Origin: a virus
Strand: one strand, 5' to 3'
Virus record (IMG/VR): IMGVR_UViG_3300032246_001180
Coordinates: 1 to 64,000 of that record
Length of the DNA stretch: 64,000 nt
Of this stretch, positions 26,682 through 35,324 are shown piece after piece. The translations under genes were made by a program, and so were the position numbers. Under the pieces are notes generated by a model. The model had not been told where the DNA came from. It did not search any database and saw only the letters and a list, made by a program, of their open reading frames with translations. Numbering within the stretch: position 1 is the stretch's first letter; each line of letters starts with the position of its first letter.

Positions 26682-27247
26682 ACTCGTTAGTTGTAGAAAA
26701 TGTTTTTAGTGATGAAGAACTTAAAACTATGTGTGAGTATTTTGATAGTCATGGTGAATTAAAATCTGGCAACACACTCACTATGGAAAATAATTCTGCA
26801 ACAACAAATACCAGTTCATGGAGAATTTCTGAAGTATCTTTCTTTGAAAGACGTAACACAGAAATCAAATGGATTTTTGATAGGTTGGATAAGAAGATAC
26901 TGGCTGTTAACAAAGATACATTTAAATTCAAATTGAATGGTTATGATGGTTTTCAATATGGCGTATATCCTGTAAACGGTGAATACAAATTTCATCCTGA
27001 TACTATGCAAGGACGATTAGGTGTTAGAAAACTTTCTATATCATTGTTGTTAAATGAACCAGGTATAGATTTTGAAGGTGGTGAATTGTTGTTTAATACA
27101 GGTAGTGAAAACAAACCCGAAATTGTAGACTTAAAAAAAGGTTCGATGATTTTATTTCCGTCTTATTTACTTCATGCGGTATCACCTGTAAAAAAAGGAA
27201 CAAGAAAATCTCTTGTTATTTGGGTTGAAGGACCAAATTTTATATGA
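26678..27247 (+). CDS. 2-oxoglutarate/Fe(II)-dependent oxygenase
   Basis: 189 residues with the double-stranded beta-helix pattern. FHPDT gives the HxD iron ligands (H106, D108), LLHAVSP the distal His (H166), and KGTRKSLV the 2-oxoglutarate-binding Arg (R176). KLSISLLLNEPGIDFEGGELLF is the typical central segment. It is placed between gp47 and gp46 with ATGA overlaps on both sides, so it is expressed with the resection nuclease. The substrate is unknown; DNA, tRNA or protein are all possible. Confidence 0.75.
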   Translation: MNSLVVENVFSDEELKTMCEYFDSHGELKSGNTLTMENNSATTNTSSWRISEVSFFERRNTEIKWIFDRLDKKILAVNKDTFKFKLNGYDGFQYGVYPVNGEYKFHPDTMQGRLGVRKLSISLLLNEPGIDFEGGELLFNTGSENKPEIVDLKKGSMILFPSYLLHAVSPVKKGTRKSLVIWVEGPNFI

Positions 27248-28959
27248 TTATTTTTCAATGTGTTCGGTGGAAAAACTTTCTTTCCACAGGGAACAATTTT
27301 ACAGAAATTAATTTTCTCAAATCACAAAACACACTCATCATTGGTAACAATGGTGCAGGTAAATCCACAATTTTGGATGCATTGTGTTTTGGTTTATTTG
27401 GAAAACCTTTTCGTAAAATCAACAAACCTCAGTTATTAAATTCTATTAACCAACAAAATTGTGTGGTTGAAATTGAATTCTCTATTGGTAAAAAACAATA
27501 CAAAATCATTCGTGGTATTAAACCAAATATGTTTGAAGTGTATTGTAACGGCGTTATGGTCGACCAAGATGCCAAGGCAAAAGACTATCAAGAACATCTA
27601 GAGAAGTTTATTCTCAAATTAAATTATAAGTCTTTCACGCAAGTTGTCATCCTTGGTTCGGCTTCTTTTGTTCCTTTTATGCAATTGTCACCAGCTGACC
27701 GCAGAACAATCATAGAAGACTTGTTGGATATTGGAATTTTCTCATCAATGAATACCATTGTAAAAGAGAAAATGGCTATCATTAAAGATACTTCCGGCAA
27801 ACGTAAGTATTCTATGGACTTAACGTCTGAAAAAATTAAGATGCAACAAAGTGCAATCGAAGAACACAAGAAACACAATGATGCTGAGATTGAAAAGAAA
27901 CAAAAAGAAATCGAAGAATCACAGACACAAGTTAATCAGTTGACCACAGACATTAAATTAATTCAAAAACATATTGATAGTTTGAATAATAAAATTTCTG
28001 ATAAGTTGTTAATAGAAAAGAAAAGTTCTAAACTAGTACAATTAGAATCTAAACTTGAAACCAAATTACGAAAATTAGAAAAAGAAGAAAAATTCTATGA
28101 AGAAAACCACGACTGCCCAACCTGTAAACAAAGTATCGATGACACATTCAGAAGTAATCAACTTGGTGGAATCAATCAAACAAAAGGAGAAGTTGGAGTT
28201 GCAGTTAAGGATATCGAAACTAAAATCCAAGAAACAAACCAACGCATCGAAGAAATCCAAAAAATAGTTAAACACATTCAGGCACATAACAATGAAATTG
28301 TCAAACACACCTCTACAATTTCCGCCGTCAACACCTACATTGGCAAACTCAACTTGGAAATCCAAAATCTTTCAACGCATAAGAATAGCTTGGAAGATGA
28401 GAATGAGAAACTTAAGGAACTCAAAGGAGAGTTGTCCGTGTTGCTCAGACAGATGGAAGAACTATCGATAGAGAAACAATACTATGAGTTTGCTGGTAAT
28501 CTATTGAAAGATACTGGCATTAAAACAAAAATCATTCGTCAGTATTTACCTATTATGAACAAGTTAATCAACAAGTACCTGACTGCCATGGACTTCTTTG
28601 TTAACTTTAATATCAATGAATCTTTTGAAGAAACAATTAAGAGTAGACACCGTGATGAATTCTCATATGCCAATTTCTCCGAAGGTGAGAAGATGCGTAT
28701 TGATTTGGCATTGTTGTTCACATGGCGACAAATAGCAAAATTAAAAAATTCAACAAACACCAACTTGTTGATTTTAGATGAAGTATTTGATTCATCTTTG
28801 GATGGTGTTGGTACAGAAGAATTTTTGAAATTAATACATGAGATGGGTTCAGACACAAACGTGTTTGTTATCTCACACAAAGGTGACCTATTATTTGATA
28901 AATTTAGGTCAATCATTAAATTTGAAAAGAAAAATAACTTTAGTCAGGTGGCAAAATGA
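27244..28959 (+). CDS. 46: Recombination ATPase gp46 (Rad50/SbcC-like)
   Basis: 571 residues. Walker A is GNNGAGKST (34-42). Two long coiled-coil arms flank a zinc hook with CPTC at about 291-294. The ABC signature FSEGEKMRIDLAL is near 476 and Walker B LLILDEVFDSSLDGVG near 508. It partners gp47 in end resection. It overlaps the oxygenase and the deformylase by four bases each, forming one coupled unit. The length matches T4 gp46 (560). Confidence 0.93.
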   Translation: MIIFQCVRWKNFLSTGNNFTEINFLKSQNTLIIGNNGAGKSTILDALCFGLFGKPFRKINKPQLLNSINQQNCVVEIEFSIGKKQYKIIRGIKPNMFEVYCNGVMVDQDAKAKDYQEHLEKFILKLNYKSFTQVVILGSASFVPFMQLSPADRRTIIEDLLDIGIFSSMNTIVKEKMAIIKDTSGKRKYSMDLTSEKIKMQQSAIEEHKKHNDAEIEKKQKEIEESQTQVNQLTTDIKLIQKHIDSLNNKISDKLLIEKKSSKLVQLESKLETKLRKLEKEEKFYEENHDCPTCKQSIDDTFRSNQLGGINQTKGEVGVAVKDIETKIQETNQRIEEIQKIVKHIQAHNNEIVKHTSTISAVNTYIGKLNLEIQNLSTHKNSLEDENEKLKELKGELSVLLRQMEELSIEKQYYEFAGNLLKDTGIKTKIIRQYLPIMNKLINKYLTAMDFFVNFNINESFEETIKSRHRDEFSYANFSEGEKMRIDLALLFTWRQIAKLKNSTNTNLLILDEVFDSSLDGVGTEEFLKLIHEMGSDTNVFVISHKGDLLFDKFRSIIKFEKKNNFSQVAK

Positions 28960-29531
28960 GTGATACAATCGTTTTTAATACAACAGATACCTTAAAAGGT
29001 AAAAACTATGTCAAAACCTATTCAATACCAAGATTTGATTTGGTGGGTGAAAACAATCCAATCTTGTTGGAGGTAATGCCTGAATTTGATTTCAGTAATC
29101 CTTCAGTCGATCCATCTGAGTTTGCTTCATCATTGGTTGAAACTTGCAAAGACAATAAAGGATATGGACTATCAGCCAATCAATGTGGTTTTAGATATCG
29201 AGTGTTTGTTATGGGTGCCAATGATGATTATGTTGCATTTTTTAATCCTAAGATTATAGCCTCTTATGACGAAGCACACATGGTAGAAGGATGTCTTTCT
29301 TTTCCATTATTAGGTTTAAGAATTACCAGGCCTGCGGCCGTGGATGTAGAGTATCAGGACTACAATGGTGAAAAGAAAACGGCACACTTTACTGGCATAT
29401 CTGCTCGTTGTTTTCAACATGAGCTTGACCACATGAACGGAATAGTATATACTAAGAGAGTGAAACCACTTGCATTGCAAATGGGTATGCAGAAACGTAA
29501 CAAACTAATTAAGAAATTGCGTATAAGATAA
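28956..29531 (+). CDS. def: Peptide deformylase
   Basis: 191 residues with all three family motifs: GYGLSANQ (69-76), EGCLSFP (111-117, metal ligand Cys113) and HELDH (155-159, two His ligands and the catalytic Glu). It removes the formyl group from new proteins. Phage deformylases are known from marine cyanophages. The C-terminal extension RVKPLALQMGMQKRNKLIKKLRIR is basic. It overlaps gp46 and the next gene, within the same operon. It complements the GroES-like and tRNA genes as translation support. Confidence 0.9.
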   Translation: MSDTIVFNTTDTLKGKNYVKTYSIPRFDLVGENNPILLEVMPEFDFSNPSVDPSEFASSLVETCKDNKGYGLSANQCGFRYRVFVMGANDDYVAFFNPKIIASYDEAHMVEGCLSFPLLGLRITRPAAVDVEYQDYNGEKKTAHFTGISARCFQHELDHMNGIVYTKRVKPLALQMGMQKRNKLIKKLRIR

Positions 29532-30796
29532 TGGCGACACCAATTGAATTTGTAGACAAACAATGGGCTGAATGGCAAGAAGCCAATCCTGTTTCTAAGT
29601 TTGAACACATAGACAAAGAAGAATTAACCAAGACCTTAATTGAGGACTTAACCAAAGCTTCTCAGATGGATGTTCGTGAATATACTTTATACCAAAAATG
29701 GTGTGAAGTTAAAGAACGATATCCGGTCTTTGAAGCCTCAACTCTTTGGGGTACAGAAGTTCAGATGGTTAATCCCGAGCAAAAAGAACTTATCGATAAA
29801 GTTAAGGCCAATTTTTGGATGCCAGAATCTCCTGATGATTATGAGAAATTAAAGCCTGTAATGAAATTGCATAATGGCGAACTTGCAGAAACATGGAATG
29901 CCATTCGTACATTTTCATCTACAATGAAAAACAATTCTAATATTGGACGTAATTTGTTTTATACTGTTACGGATGATGTAACAGGTAAGTATCTTGGTGT
30001 CATTTGTATATCGTCAGATTTCTTGGATTTAACTCCAAGAGATAAGGCAATTGGATGGCCAAGAGAAGTTAAGACACAACAAGGCATGATTAACCATACC
30101 GCTATTGGCTCTACTATAGTACCGTTACAGCCGTTGGGTTACAATTATATGGGCGGAAAACTATTAGCTTTGTTGTGTCTTTCCGATACAGTACAAAAAG
30201 ACTGGAAATCAAGATACGATGATGTACTAGTTGGTGTAACAACCACATCTCTTTATGGTGCCACGAAGGCAGGAGGCCTGTCCCAATACGATGGATTAGA
30301 ACATTGGAACAAGATGGGTTTTAGTTCAGGTTCGGTTGCATTTGAACCATCCAGAAAAACTATGAATATGGTATTTGATTGGATTAAAGAAAATCATACC
30401 AGAAAATATTTTGAATGGTGGGAAGCCAAGAACTTGAATGGTCTGCCACTTAAACGTGACCACAAGAATCGGTCTTTAAACTTTGCCTATCCAAAACTAG
30501 GCATCGATAAAAAATTGATTCGTACCGAACATCAGCGAGGAATTTATTTTTCTCCGCTGTATGAGAACACCAATGAATTCTTGCGGAAAGAAATTGGTGA
30601 AGATAAACTGGTAAAGTTATTCGATACCAGTGAGGAAGCTCTTGCCAATATTTGGAAAACCAAGTATGCTAAGGGTCGAATTAGGCAATTACAGAAAAAG
30701 AATACCGTTTCTTACGATTCTCTTTTCTATGATGACCTGATTTATTTGTCTTGGGAAGAAACCAAGGCAAAGTATTTGCCACAAGTTGGCAGATAA
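29531..30796 (+). CDS. DruA/DUF4338-like protein, copy 1
   Basis: 421 residues. The core from about 140 to 270 follows the DUF4338 pattern: TGKYLGVICISSDFLDLTPRD, KAIGWPRE, then NHTAIGSTIVPLQPLGYNYMGGKLLALL, DW.SRYDDVLVGVTTTSLYG and W.KMGFSSG. DUF4338 is the domain of Druantia defence protein DruA; its biochemical role in phages is not established. It lies downstream of gp46 and the deformylase. A paralogue at 55272 follows the gp41 helicase. A role in DNA metabolism or counter-defence is inference. Confidence 0.55.
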   Translation: MATPIEFVDKQWAEWQEANPVSKFEHIDKEELTKTLIEDLTKASQMDVREYTLYQKWCEVKERYPVFEASTLWGTEVQMVNPEQKELIDKVKANFWMPESPDDYEKLKPVMKLHNGELAETWNAIRTFSSTMKNNSNIGRNLFYTVTDDVTGKYLGVICISSDFLDLTPRDKAIGWPREVKTQQGMINHTAIGSTIVPLQPLGYNYMGGKLLALLCLSDTVQKDWKSRYDDVLVGVTTTSLYGATKAGGLSQYDGLEHWNKMGFSSGSVAFEPSRKTMNMVFDWIKENHTRKYFEWWEAKNLNGLPLKRDHKNRSLNFAYPKLGIDKKLIRTEHQRGIYFSPLYENTNEFLRKEIGEDKLVKLFDTSEEALANIWKTKYAKGRIRQLQKKNTVSYDSLFYDDLIYLSWEETKAKYLPQVGR

Positions 30797-30817
30797 TACA
30801 AGTATACCGCAATATGC

Positions 30818-30847
30818 TTGACACACACACATATATAATGTTATGAT
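30818..30847 (+). promoter_or_regulatory. Sigma70-type promoter before the HTH gene
   Basis: TTGACA at 30818-30823 and TATGAT at 30842-30847 with an 18-base spacer. The following leader has a GGAG ribosome site at 30891-30894. Confidence 0.55.
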
Positions 30848-30900
30848 GTGAGAACTTGCAATAACGCAAGGAATTTTTTAATTTAATATGGAGTTTTATA

Positions 30901-31167
30901 ATGAAACAATCAGCCAAGCAAAAGATCCTCAATTACTTGAGCAAGAGCGAAGGTTACAACACCTTGACCACAGCACAAGCACGTGCTCGTTTCGGCATCA
31001 CTAACGTGTCAGCTCGTATCGATGAATTGCGCCAAGAAGGCCATTGCATCTACACTAACACCGTTAGTCGTGGTGATGGTTCTAAAGTTAAGGCCTATCG
31101 CATGGGCAAGCCAACCAAATCTTTGGTTCGTGCAGCTATCAAGTCTGGTTTCAGCTTTGCCGCTTAA
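30901..31167 (+). CDS. Winged-helix DNA-binding protein
   Basis: 88 residues. LNYLSKSEGYNTLTTAQARARFGITNVSARIDELRQEGHCIYTNTV is a clear helix-turn-helix with wing: helix LTTAQARARFG, recognition helix VSARIDELRQEG, then a beta wing. The C-terminus is basic (KPTKSLVRAAIKSG). It has its own promoter and terminator, so it is a single-gene unit, probably a small regulator expressed early. Its codons are richer in G and C than those of its neighbours. The target is unknown. Confidence 0.7.
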   Translation: MKQSAKQKILNYLSKSEGYNTLTTAQARARFGITNVSARIDELRQEGHCIYTNTVSRGDGSKVKAYRMGKPTKSLVRAAIKSGFSFAA

Positions 31168-31183
31168 TCTGACTTAATTCTGA

Positions 31184-31218
31184 GGGGTTCGTCTTATAAA
31201 AGGCGAGCCCCTTTTTTT
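31184..31218 (+). terminator. Rho-independent terminator after the HTH gene
   Basis: A ten-pair stem with two G-T pairs (31184-31193 / 31202-31211), an eight-base loop and TTTTTTT. It isolates the HTH unit from the glycosyltransferase. Confidence 0.85.
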
Positions 31219-31238
31219 ATTACATCATTGGAGTCCAA

Positions 31239-32057
31239 ATGGAAATCTCAATCAAAAAAGAAGAACTACAAAAGAAAAGCATATTTGTTGCTACCCCAAT
31301 GTATGGCGGTATGAACCACGGATTATATGCAAAAGCCTGCCTTGATTTACAAGGTCTTTGTATGCAATATGGCGTTAATATTAAATTCTCATTTCTATTT
31401 AATGAGTCCCTAATTACTCGAGCAAGAAATTATCTTGTTGACGAATTTATCCATCGTTCAGACTGTACACATATGTTGTTTATTGATTCTGATATTCATT
31501 TTAATCCACAAGATGTTATTGCTTTGTTAGCATTAGACAAAGATGTTATTGGTGGTCCTTATCCTAAGAAAGCCATCAAATGGAAAAACATCGCAACCGC
31601 ATTTAGAAAAAATCCTGAAATTGATCCTGGCGAATTAGACAAACTTACTGGTGATTATGTTTTCAATCCAGTTAAAGGCACATCACAATTTTCTGTAACC
31701 GATCCATTAAGTGTCATGGAAATTGGTACTGGTTACATGATGATTAAGCGTGAAGTCTTTACGAAAATGACTGAGGCTTATCCTTCAATTAAATACAAAC
31801 CAGACCATGTTGGCCAAGCACACTTTGACGGTACTCGTTACATTCACGCTTTCTTTGATACAGTAATTGACACCAAAGAATCTATCACAGGTGGTGGTTC
31901 TGACCGTTATCTTTCAGAAGATTATATGTTCTGTCAGATGTGGCGTAAGATTGGTGGAGAAATTTGGTTATGTCCTTGGATGAAAACCGCACACATCGGA
32001 ACATATCACTTCCAAGGAGATATGCCGGCTGTGGCTAATTTTGTCGGAGAAATGTAA
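31239..32057 (+). CDS. GT-A-type glycosyltransferase
   Basis: 272 residues. IFVATPMYGGMNHGLYAKACLDLQ and SLITRARNYLVDEFIHRSDCTHMLFIDSDIHFNPQDVIALL show a GT-A fold with the DSD metal motif near 85-87. SEDYMFCQMWRKIGGEIWLCPWM carries a late acidic pair typical of this family. Such proteins are common in T4-like cyanophages and may glycosylate virion proteins or modify DNA or surface sugars. GGAG precedes the ATG. It overlaps the next gene by one base. Confidence 0.7.
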   Translation: MEISIKKEELQKKSIFVATPMYGGMNHGLYAKACLDLQGLCMQYGVNIKFSFLFNESLITRARNYLVDEFIHRSDCTHMLFIDSDIHFNPQDVIALLALDKDVIGGPYPKKAIKWKNIATAFRKNPEIDPGELDKLTGDYVFNPVKGTSQFSVTDPLSVMEIGTGYMMIKREVFTKMTEAYPSIKYKPDHVGQAHFDGTRYIHAFFDTVIDTKESITGGGSDRYLSEDYMFCQMWRKIGGEIWLCPWMKTAHIGTYHFQGDMPAVANFVGEM

Positions 32058-32473
32058 TGAGTGATGGCTATGATTCTGTCAATACTGAGTATGATAGACA
32101 ACAAGCATGGATTAAAAAACAAATGAAATCTTCCGATACTGGATTCGTTGATGAGGTTTTAGCATCACAAACGGCAACTACTGGCGGTAGAAAATTTGAT
32201 GGTAACAAATTAGAATATGGTTTGTTACCTCCTTTAGCGCTTGAAGAAACTGTTAAAGTTTTAACTTTTGGTGCTCAGAAATATGAACGTGATAATTGGC
32301 AAAAAGTACCTGATTCAAAACGCAGATACTTTGATGCATTACAACGGCATATGTGGTCATGGAAACAAGGCGAACAAAATGACCAAGAGTCTGGTATTAA
32401 TCATCTAGCACACGCAATGTGTTGTTTGATGTTTTTGTATGAACATGATGTTAAGTATTCGAAAGACGCTTGA
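32057..32473 (+). CDS. dATP/dGTP diphosphohydrolase-like protein
   Basis: 138 residues. GRKFDGNKLEYGLLPPLALEETVKVLTFGAQKYERDNWQKV, then YFDALQRHMWSWKQGEQNDQESGINHLAHAMCCLMFLYEH, matches the dATP/dGTP diphosphohydrolase N-terminal family (all-helical NTP pyrophosphatase with an ExxxH/HLAHA metal site). Relatives include MazZ and DatZ, which adjust purine pools in phages with aminoadenine. No PurZ is visible in this window, so a housekeeping dNTP role is equally likely. Confidence 0.65.
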   Translation: MSDGYDSVNTEYDRQQAWIKKQMKSSDTGFVDEVLASQTATTGGRKFDGNKLEYGLLPPLALEETVKVLTFGAQKYERDNWQKVPDSKRRYFDALQRHMWSWKQGEQNDQESGINHLAHAMCCLMFLYEHDVKYSKDA

Positions 32474-32498
32474 CATTCAGTTCAAATTGTTATATACT
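32470..32498 (+). promoter_or_regulatory. Sigma70-type promoter before gp45
   Basis: TTGACA (32470-32475), a 17-base spacer and TATACT (32493-32498), starting inside the stop region of the upstream gene and 30 bases before the clamp ATG. It is a very good match and probably drives the replication genes. Confidence 0.75.
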
Positions 32499-32527
32499 GT
32501 TGAAACATTTACATAATGGAGAAATAA

Positions 32528-33199
32528 ATGAAACTTTCAAACGAAACACTTTCCGTGTTAAAAAACTTTGCTGGCATCAATTCTGGCATCGAATTCAAAA
32601 AAGGAAACAAACTTACCACGATTTCATCTGGTAAAACTGTTCTCGCAAAAGCGATTCTCAAAGATGAGTTTCCACAAGACTTTTGTGTATATGATTTAAA
32701 TCAATTTTTAAACATTCATTCTTTGAATAAAGATACTGAGATTGATTTTGACGAAGCAAACATTATTTTCAAATCTGGCCGCAGCAAAGCGAAGTATCGT
32801 AAAACTGCGAAAGAAATGATTGTAACTGCACCAGATAAAGCATTGAGTCTTCCCTCAGTTGATGTTGAATTTACATTGACAGAAGAAGATTATGCGTCAA
32901 TCCTTAAGAGCGCTAACATTCTACAGTCGCCTAATATTGCAGTTGAGTCTGTGGGTGAAAAGATTGTATTGACGGCATTTAGTGCAGTTGATGATTCTGC
33001 ACACACAAACTCTATTGAAGTTGCTGCTGGTAATGGTAGTAAATTTAAAATGGTTTTTTTGACCGAAAACTTGAAAATGATTTCAGGTTCTTATGATGTT
33101 GAGATTTCTTCAAAAGGTCTTGCCTCGTTCAAAAATAAGAATGTTGACATTCAATATTGGGTTGCAACAGAATCTAAGTATTCTAAATTTGGAGAATAA
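32528..33199 (+). CDS. 45: Sliding clamp gp45
   Basis: 223 residues, similar in length to T4 gp45 (228). The N-terminus MKLSNETLSVLKNFAGINSGIEFKKGNKLTTIS is conserved, with FPQDFCVYDLNQFLNIHSL, a DKALSLPSVDVEFTLTEEDYASILK segment and the C-terminal SYDVEISSKGLASFKNKNVDIQYWVATE. It is the trimeric processivity clamp for gp43 and also activates late transcription with gp55. GGAG lies before the ATG and a strong promoter is upstream. Confidence 0.92.
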   Translation: MKLSNETLSVLKNFAGINSGIEFKKGNKLTTISSGKTVLAKAILKDEFPQDFCVYDLNQFLNIHSLNKDTEIDFDEANIIFKSGRSKAKYRKTAKEMIVTAPDKALSLPSVDVEFTLTEEDYASILKSANILQSPNIAVESVGEKIVLTAFSAVDDSAHTNSIEVAAGNGSKFKMVFLTENLKMISGSYDVEISSKGLASFKNKNVDIQYWVATESKYSKFGE

Positions 33200-33201
33200 A
33201 A

Positions 33202-33399
33202 ATGCTGGTCTATTTGAATGAATCTACTACAGGTCAAGCTTTAGCAATTAATCCTGACCATATCATCACTTGCTTTGAAGCCGCTGAAGGCGAGTTAGAA
33301 GGAAAAACAATTGTGGTTTTAACACAAGGCAGTTGGACAGTTAGTCAATCTCAACTTGAAGTGGTTGGAATGATTAATGGCCTTGCTTCAACTAACTGA
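33202..33399 (+). CDS. FlbD-like small protein
   Basis: 65 residues. MLVYLNESTTGQALAINPDHIITCFEA...GKTIVVLTQGSWTVSQSQLEVVGMIN follows the pattern of FlbD-type small beta proteins (lNpdhI..i......i.l..G....V..s...v). It lies three bases after gp45, so it is cotranscribed with the clamp. No function is assigned; the similarity is in fold pattern only. Confidence 0.5.
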   Translation: MLVYLNESTTGQALAINPDHIITCFEAAEGELEGKTIVVLTQGSWTVSQSQLEVVGMINGLASTN

Positions 33400-33407
33400 T
33401 AAAAATT

Positions 33408-33439
33408 GACCACCGTTAATCCTGGTGTGTCGTTTTTTT
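33408..33439 (+). terminator. Probable terminator after the gp45 unit
   Basis: An imperfect hairpin (GACCACC / GGTGTGTC) followed by TTTTTTT at 33433-33439. A second hairpin AGACCA/TGGTCT at 33445-33462 follows in the gp44 leader and could be part of a translational control region. Confidence 0.5.
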
Positions 33440-33513
33440 CTGAAAGACCATACTCCTGGTCTATATTGATTTGATTTGATTTTTTATTATGTTTTATATT
33501 ATGGGAGTTTTAT

Positions 33514-34446
33514 ATGTCGCAACACGTTTTGTGGGTGGAGAAGTATCGTCCAGCTAAGGTAGAAGATTGTATTTTACCTGAACTAGTTAAAAATACTTTT
33601 CAGCAGTATGTCAATAAAAAAGAAATTCCCAACCTTCTTCTGTCGGGTGGAGCTGGCGTAGGTAAAACTACAATTGCTAAAGCTCTATGTGAAGAAGTTG
33701 GTTGTGATTACATTGTCATCAACGGTTCAGATGAGAATGGTGTTGACACTATTCGTATTAAAATTAAAAACTATGCCTCGTCAGTAAGTCTGATGGGTGG
33801 TCGTAAGGTCATCATTCTAGATGAGGCAGACTATCTAACGCCTAATGCACAGGCTATTCTTCGTGCATCGATTGAAGAATTTGCAAGTAATTGTTCTTTT
33901 ATCTTTACTTGTAACTTCAAGAACCGAATCATCGACCCTATTCATTCACGTTGTACCGTTATTGACTTCCGAGTTAACGGCCAAAAGGCCAAACTTGCAA
34001 CTCAATTTTTCAAACGTGTTGAATGGATACTTGCACAGGAGAAAATCACATATGACAAAGAGGTTGTTGCTGCTGTTATTACTAAGCACTTTCCTGACAA
34101 TCGTAGAATACTCAATGAACTACAAAGATATTCGGTATCAGGAGTCATCGACAAAGGTATTCTTGCAGCCGTAAGTGATATTCAATTAAATGAACTCACT
34201 AAAGCCTTGAAAGAGAAAGACTTTGCATCATGTCGTAAATGGGTCACCAATAACTTGGACAATGATCCTGCACGAATCTTCCGTAAACTATATGATGGTC
34301 TGTATGAACTATTGAAACCAGACACCGTACCCGCACTGGTTCTTATTCTTGCTAAGTATCAGTATCAAGTAGCTTTTGTTGCTGATTCTGAGATTAACTT
34401 GATTGCTTGTTTGACAGAAATTATGGTGGACTGTGAGTTCAAGTAA
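33514..34446 (+). CDS. 44: Clamp loader large subunit gp44
   Basis: 310 residues of the AAA+ clamp-loader family. WVEKYRPAKVEDCILP opens the protein, Walker A is GGAGVGKTT (45-53), Walker B IILDEADYL (100-108), the Arg-finger region has IHSRCTVIDF, and sensor 2 is near HFPDNRRILNELQRYS. It loads gp45 with gp62 at primer ends. GGGAG lies before the ATG. The stop overlaps the gp62 ATG. Confidence 0.93.
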   Translation: MSQHVLWVEKYRPAKVEDCILPELVKNTFQQYVNKKEIPNLLLSGGAGVGKTTIAKALCEEVGCDYIVINGSDENGVDTIRIKIKNYASSVSLMGGRKVIILDEADYLTPNAQAILRASIEEFASNCSFIFTCNFKNRIIDPIHSRCTVIDFRVNGQKAKLATQFFKRVEWILAQEKITYDKEVVAAVITKHFPDNRRILNELQRYSVSGVIDKGILAAVSDIQLNELTKALKEKDFASCRKWVTNNLDNDPARIFRKLYDGLYELLKPDTVPALVLILAKYQYQVAFVADSEINLIACLTEIMVDCEFK

Positions 34447-34832
34447 TGCCAGACCTATTCAAAGAAATCATTCCATCCATACTCACGACTAAAAAATCTG
34501 TTATACATGATGAGTTGGATGCTAAAGACTATACTCCGTTTGTAGTCAATCGAGCCTTGTCTTATCATATGGACTGTGTTCTGTATGCTAATGAGATTAA
34601 TCTACACCCACATCTAGACAAGGACCTTCAATATCACTATCTTCTAAATACCGTAAGGTCTATGAAACGGAAATTTCAACCGTGGCAGAAATCATCGACC
34701 GATAAAGATATAGAATCCGTTAAAACTTATTTTGGTTACTCGAATGAGAAGGCCAAAGAAGCATTGCGTATTCTAAATGAAGACCAAATCGCTGACATAA
34801 GAAAAAGAACAGATAAAGGCGGAATGAAGTGA
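34446..34832 (+). CDS. 62: Clamp loader small subunit gp62
   Basis: 128 residues. LDAKDYTPFVVNRALSYHMDCVLYANEINLHPHLDKDLQYHYLLNTVRSMKRKFQPW is the conserved gp62 pattern (PFxxNRxLS..D.v...NE.N). It is shorter than T4 gp62 (187) but usual for cyanophage-like phages. It overlaps gp44 by one base and regA by one base (TGATG), so the three are translated as a coupled unit. Confidence 0.85.
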   Translation: MPDLFKEIIPSILTTKKSVIHDELDAKDYTPFVVNRALSYHMDCVLYANEINLHPHLDKDLQYHYLLNTVRSMKRKFQPWQKSSTDKDIESVKTYFGYSNEKAKEALRILNEDQIADIRKRTDKGGMK

Positions 34833-35239
34833 TGATTACTATAGCAGATTTAGTTGAGGTAACACTCAAAGAACAGGACGACTTCCTCAAGGTTCGTGAA
34901 ACTCTAACCCGAATCGGTGTTGCTTCCAAAAAAGAAAATATTCTATATCAGTCTTGTCATATACTACACAAACAGGGAAAATACTATATCGTACATTTCA
35001 AAGAACTCTTTGCTTTGGATGGTAAACCTTCTGATATATCAGAAAATGATTTATCCCGTAGAAATGCCATTACCAAGTTATTACAAGATTGGGGACTTTG
35101 CAAAGTGGTAAATATGAAACAGATTGAAACACCGGAACCAATCTTTTTATCTCAGATTAAGATACTATCCCATAAAGAAAAGAACGATTGGAATTTAGTA
35201 CCAAAATATAATATTGGTAAAAAACCAGGATCTTATTGA
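34832..35239 (+). CDS. regA: Translational repressor RegA
   Basis: About 135 residues; the ATG at 34832 overlaps the gp62 stop. The sequence VTLKEQDDFLKVRETLTRIGVASKKENILYQSCHILHKQGKYYIVHFKELFALDG aligns closely with T4 RegA, as do LLQDWGL and WNLVPKYNIG at the C-terminus. RegA binds start regions of early mRNAs, including its own and those of gp44 and gp45, to shut off translation. The position after gp62 is conserved. A 12-residue C-terminal difference from T4 is minor. Confidence 0.92.
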   Translation: MITIADLVEVTLKEQDDFLKVRETLTRIGVASKKENILYQSCHILHKQGKYYIVHFKELFALDGKPSDISENDLSRRNAITKLLQDWGLCKVVNMKQIETPEPIFLSQIKILSHKEKNDWNLVPKYNIGKKPGSY

Positions 35240-35264
35240 CTTTCTCTGACGTTTAGTGTATAAA
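35236..35264 (+). promoter_or_regulatory. Combined early/late promoter and hairpin leader of hsp20
   Basis: TTGACT (35236-35241), 17 bases, TATAAA (35259-35264). The minus-10 box lies inside a perfect late box TATAAATA (35259-35266), so the gene may be read both early and late. The leader then forms a UUCG-capped hairpin (TGTAGA at 35271 with TCTACA at 35287). Confidence 0.6.
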
Positions 35265-35324
35265 TATAGGTGTAGATGCCTTCGGGGTCTACATTTATTA
35301 ACTCGCTTAACTAAGGAGAAATCT

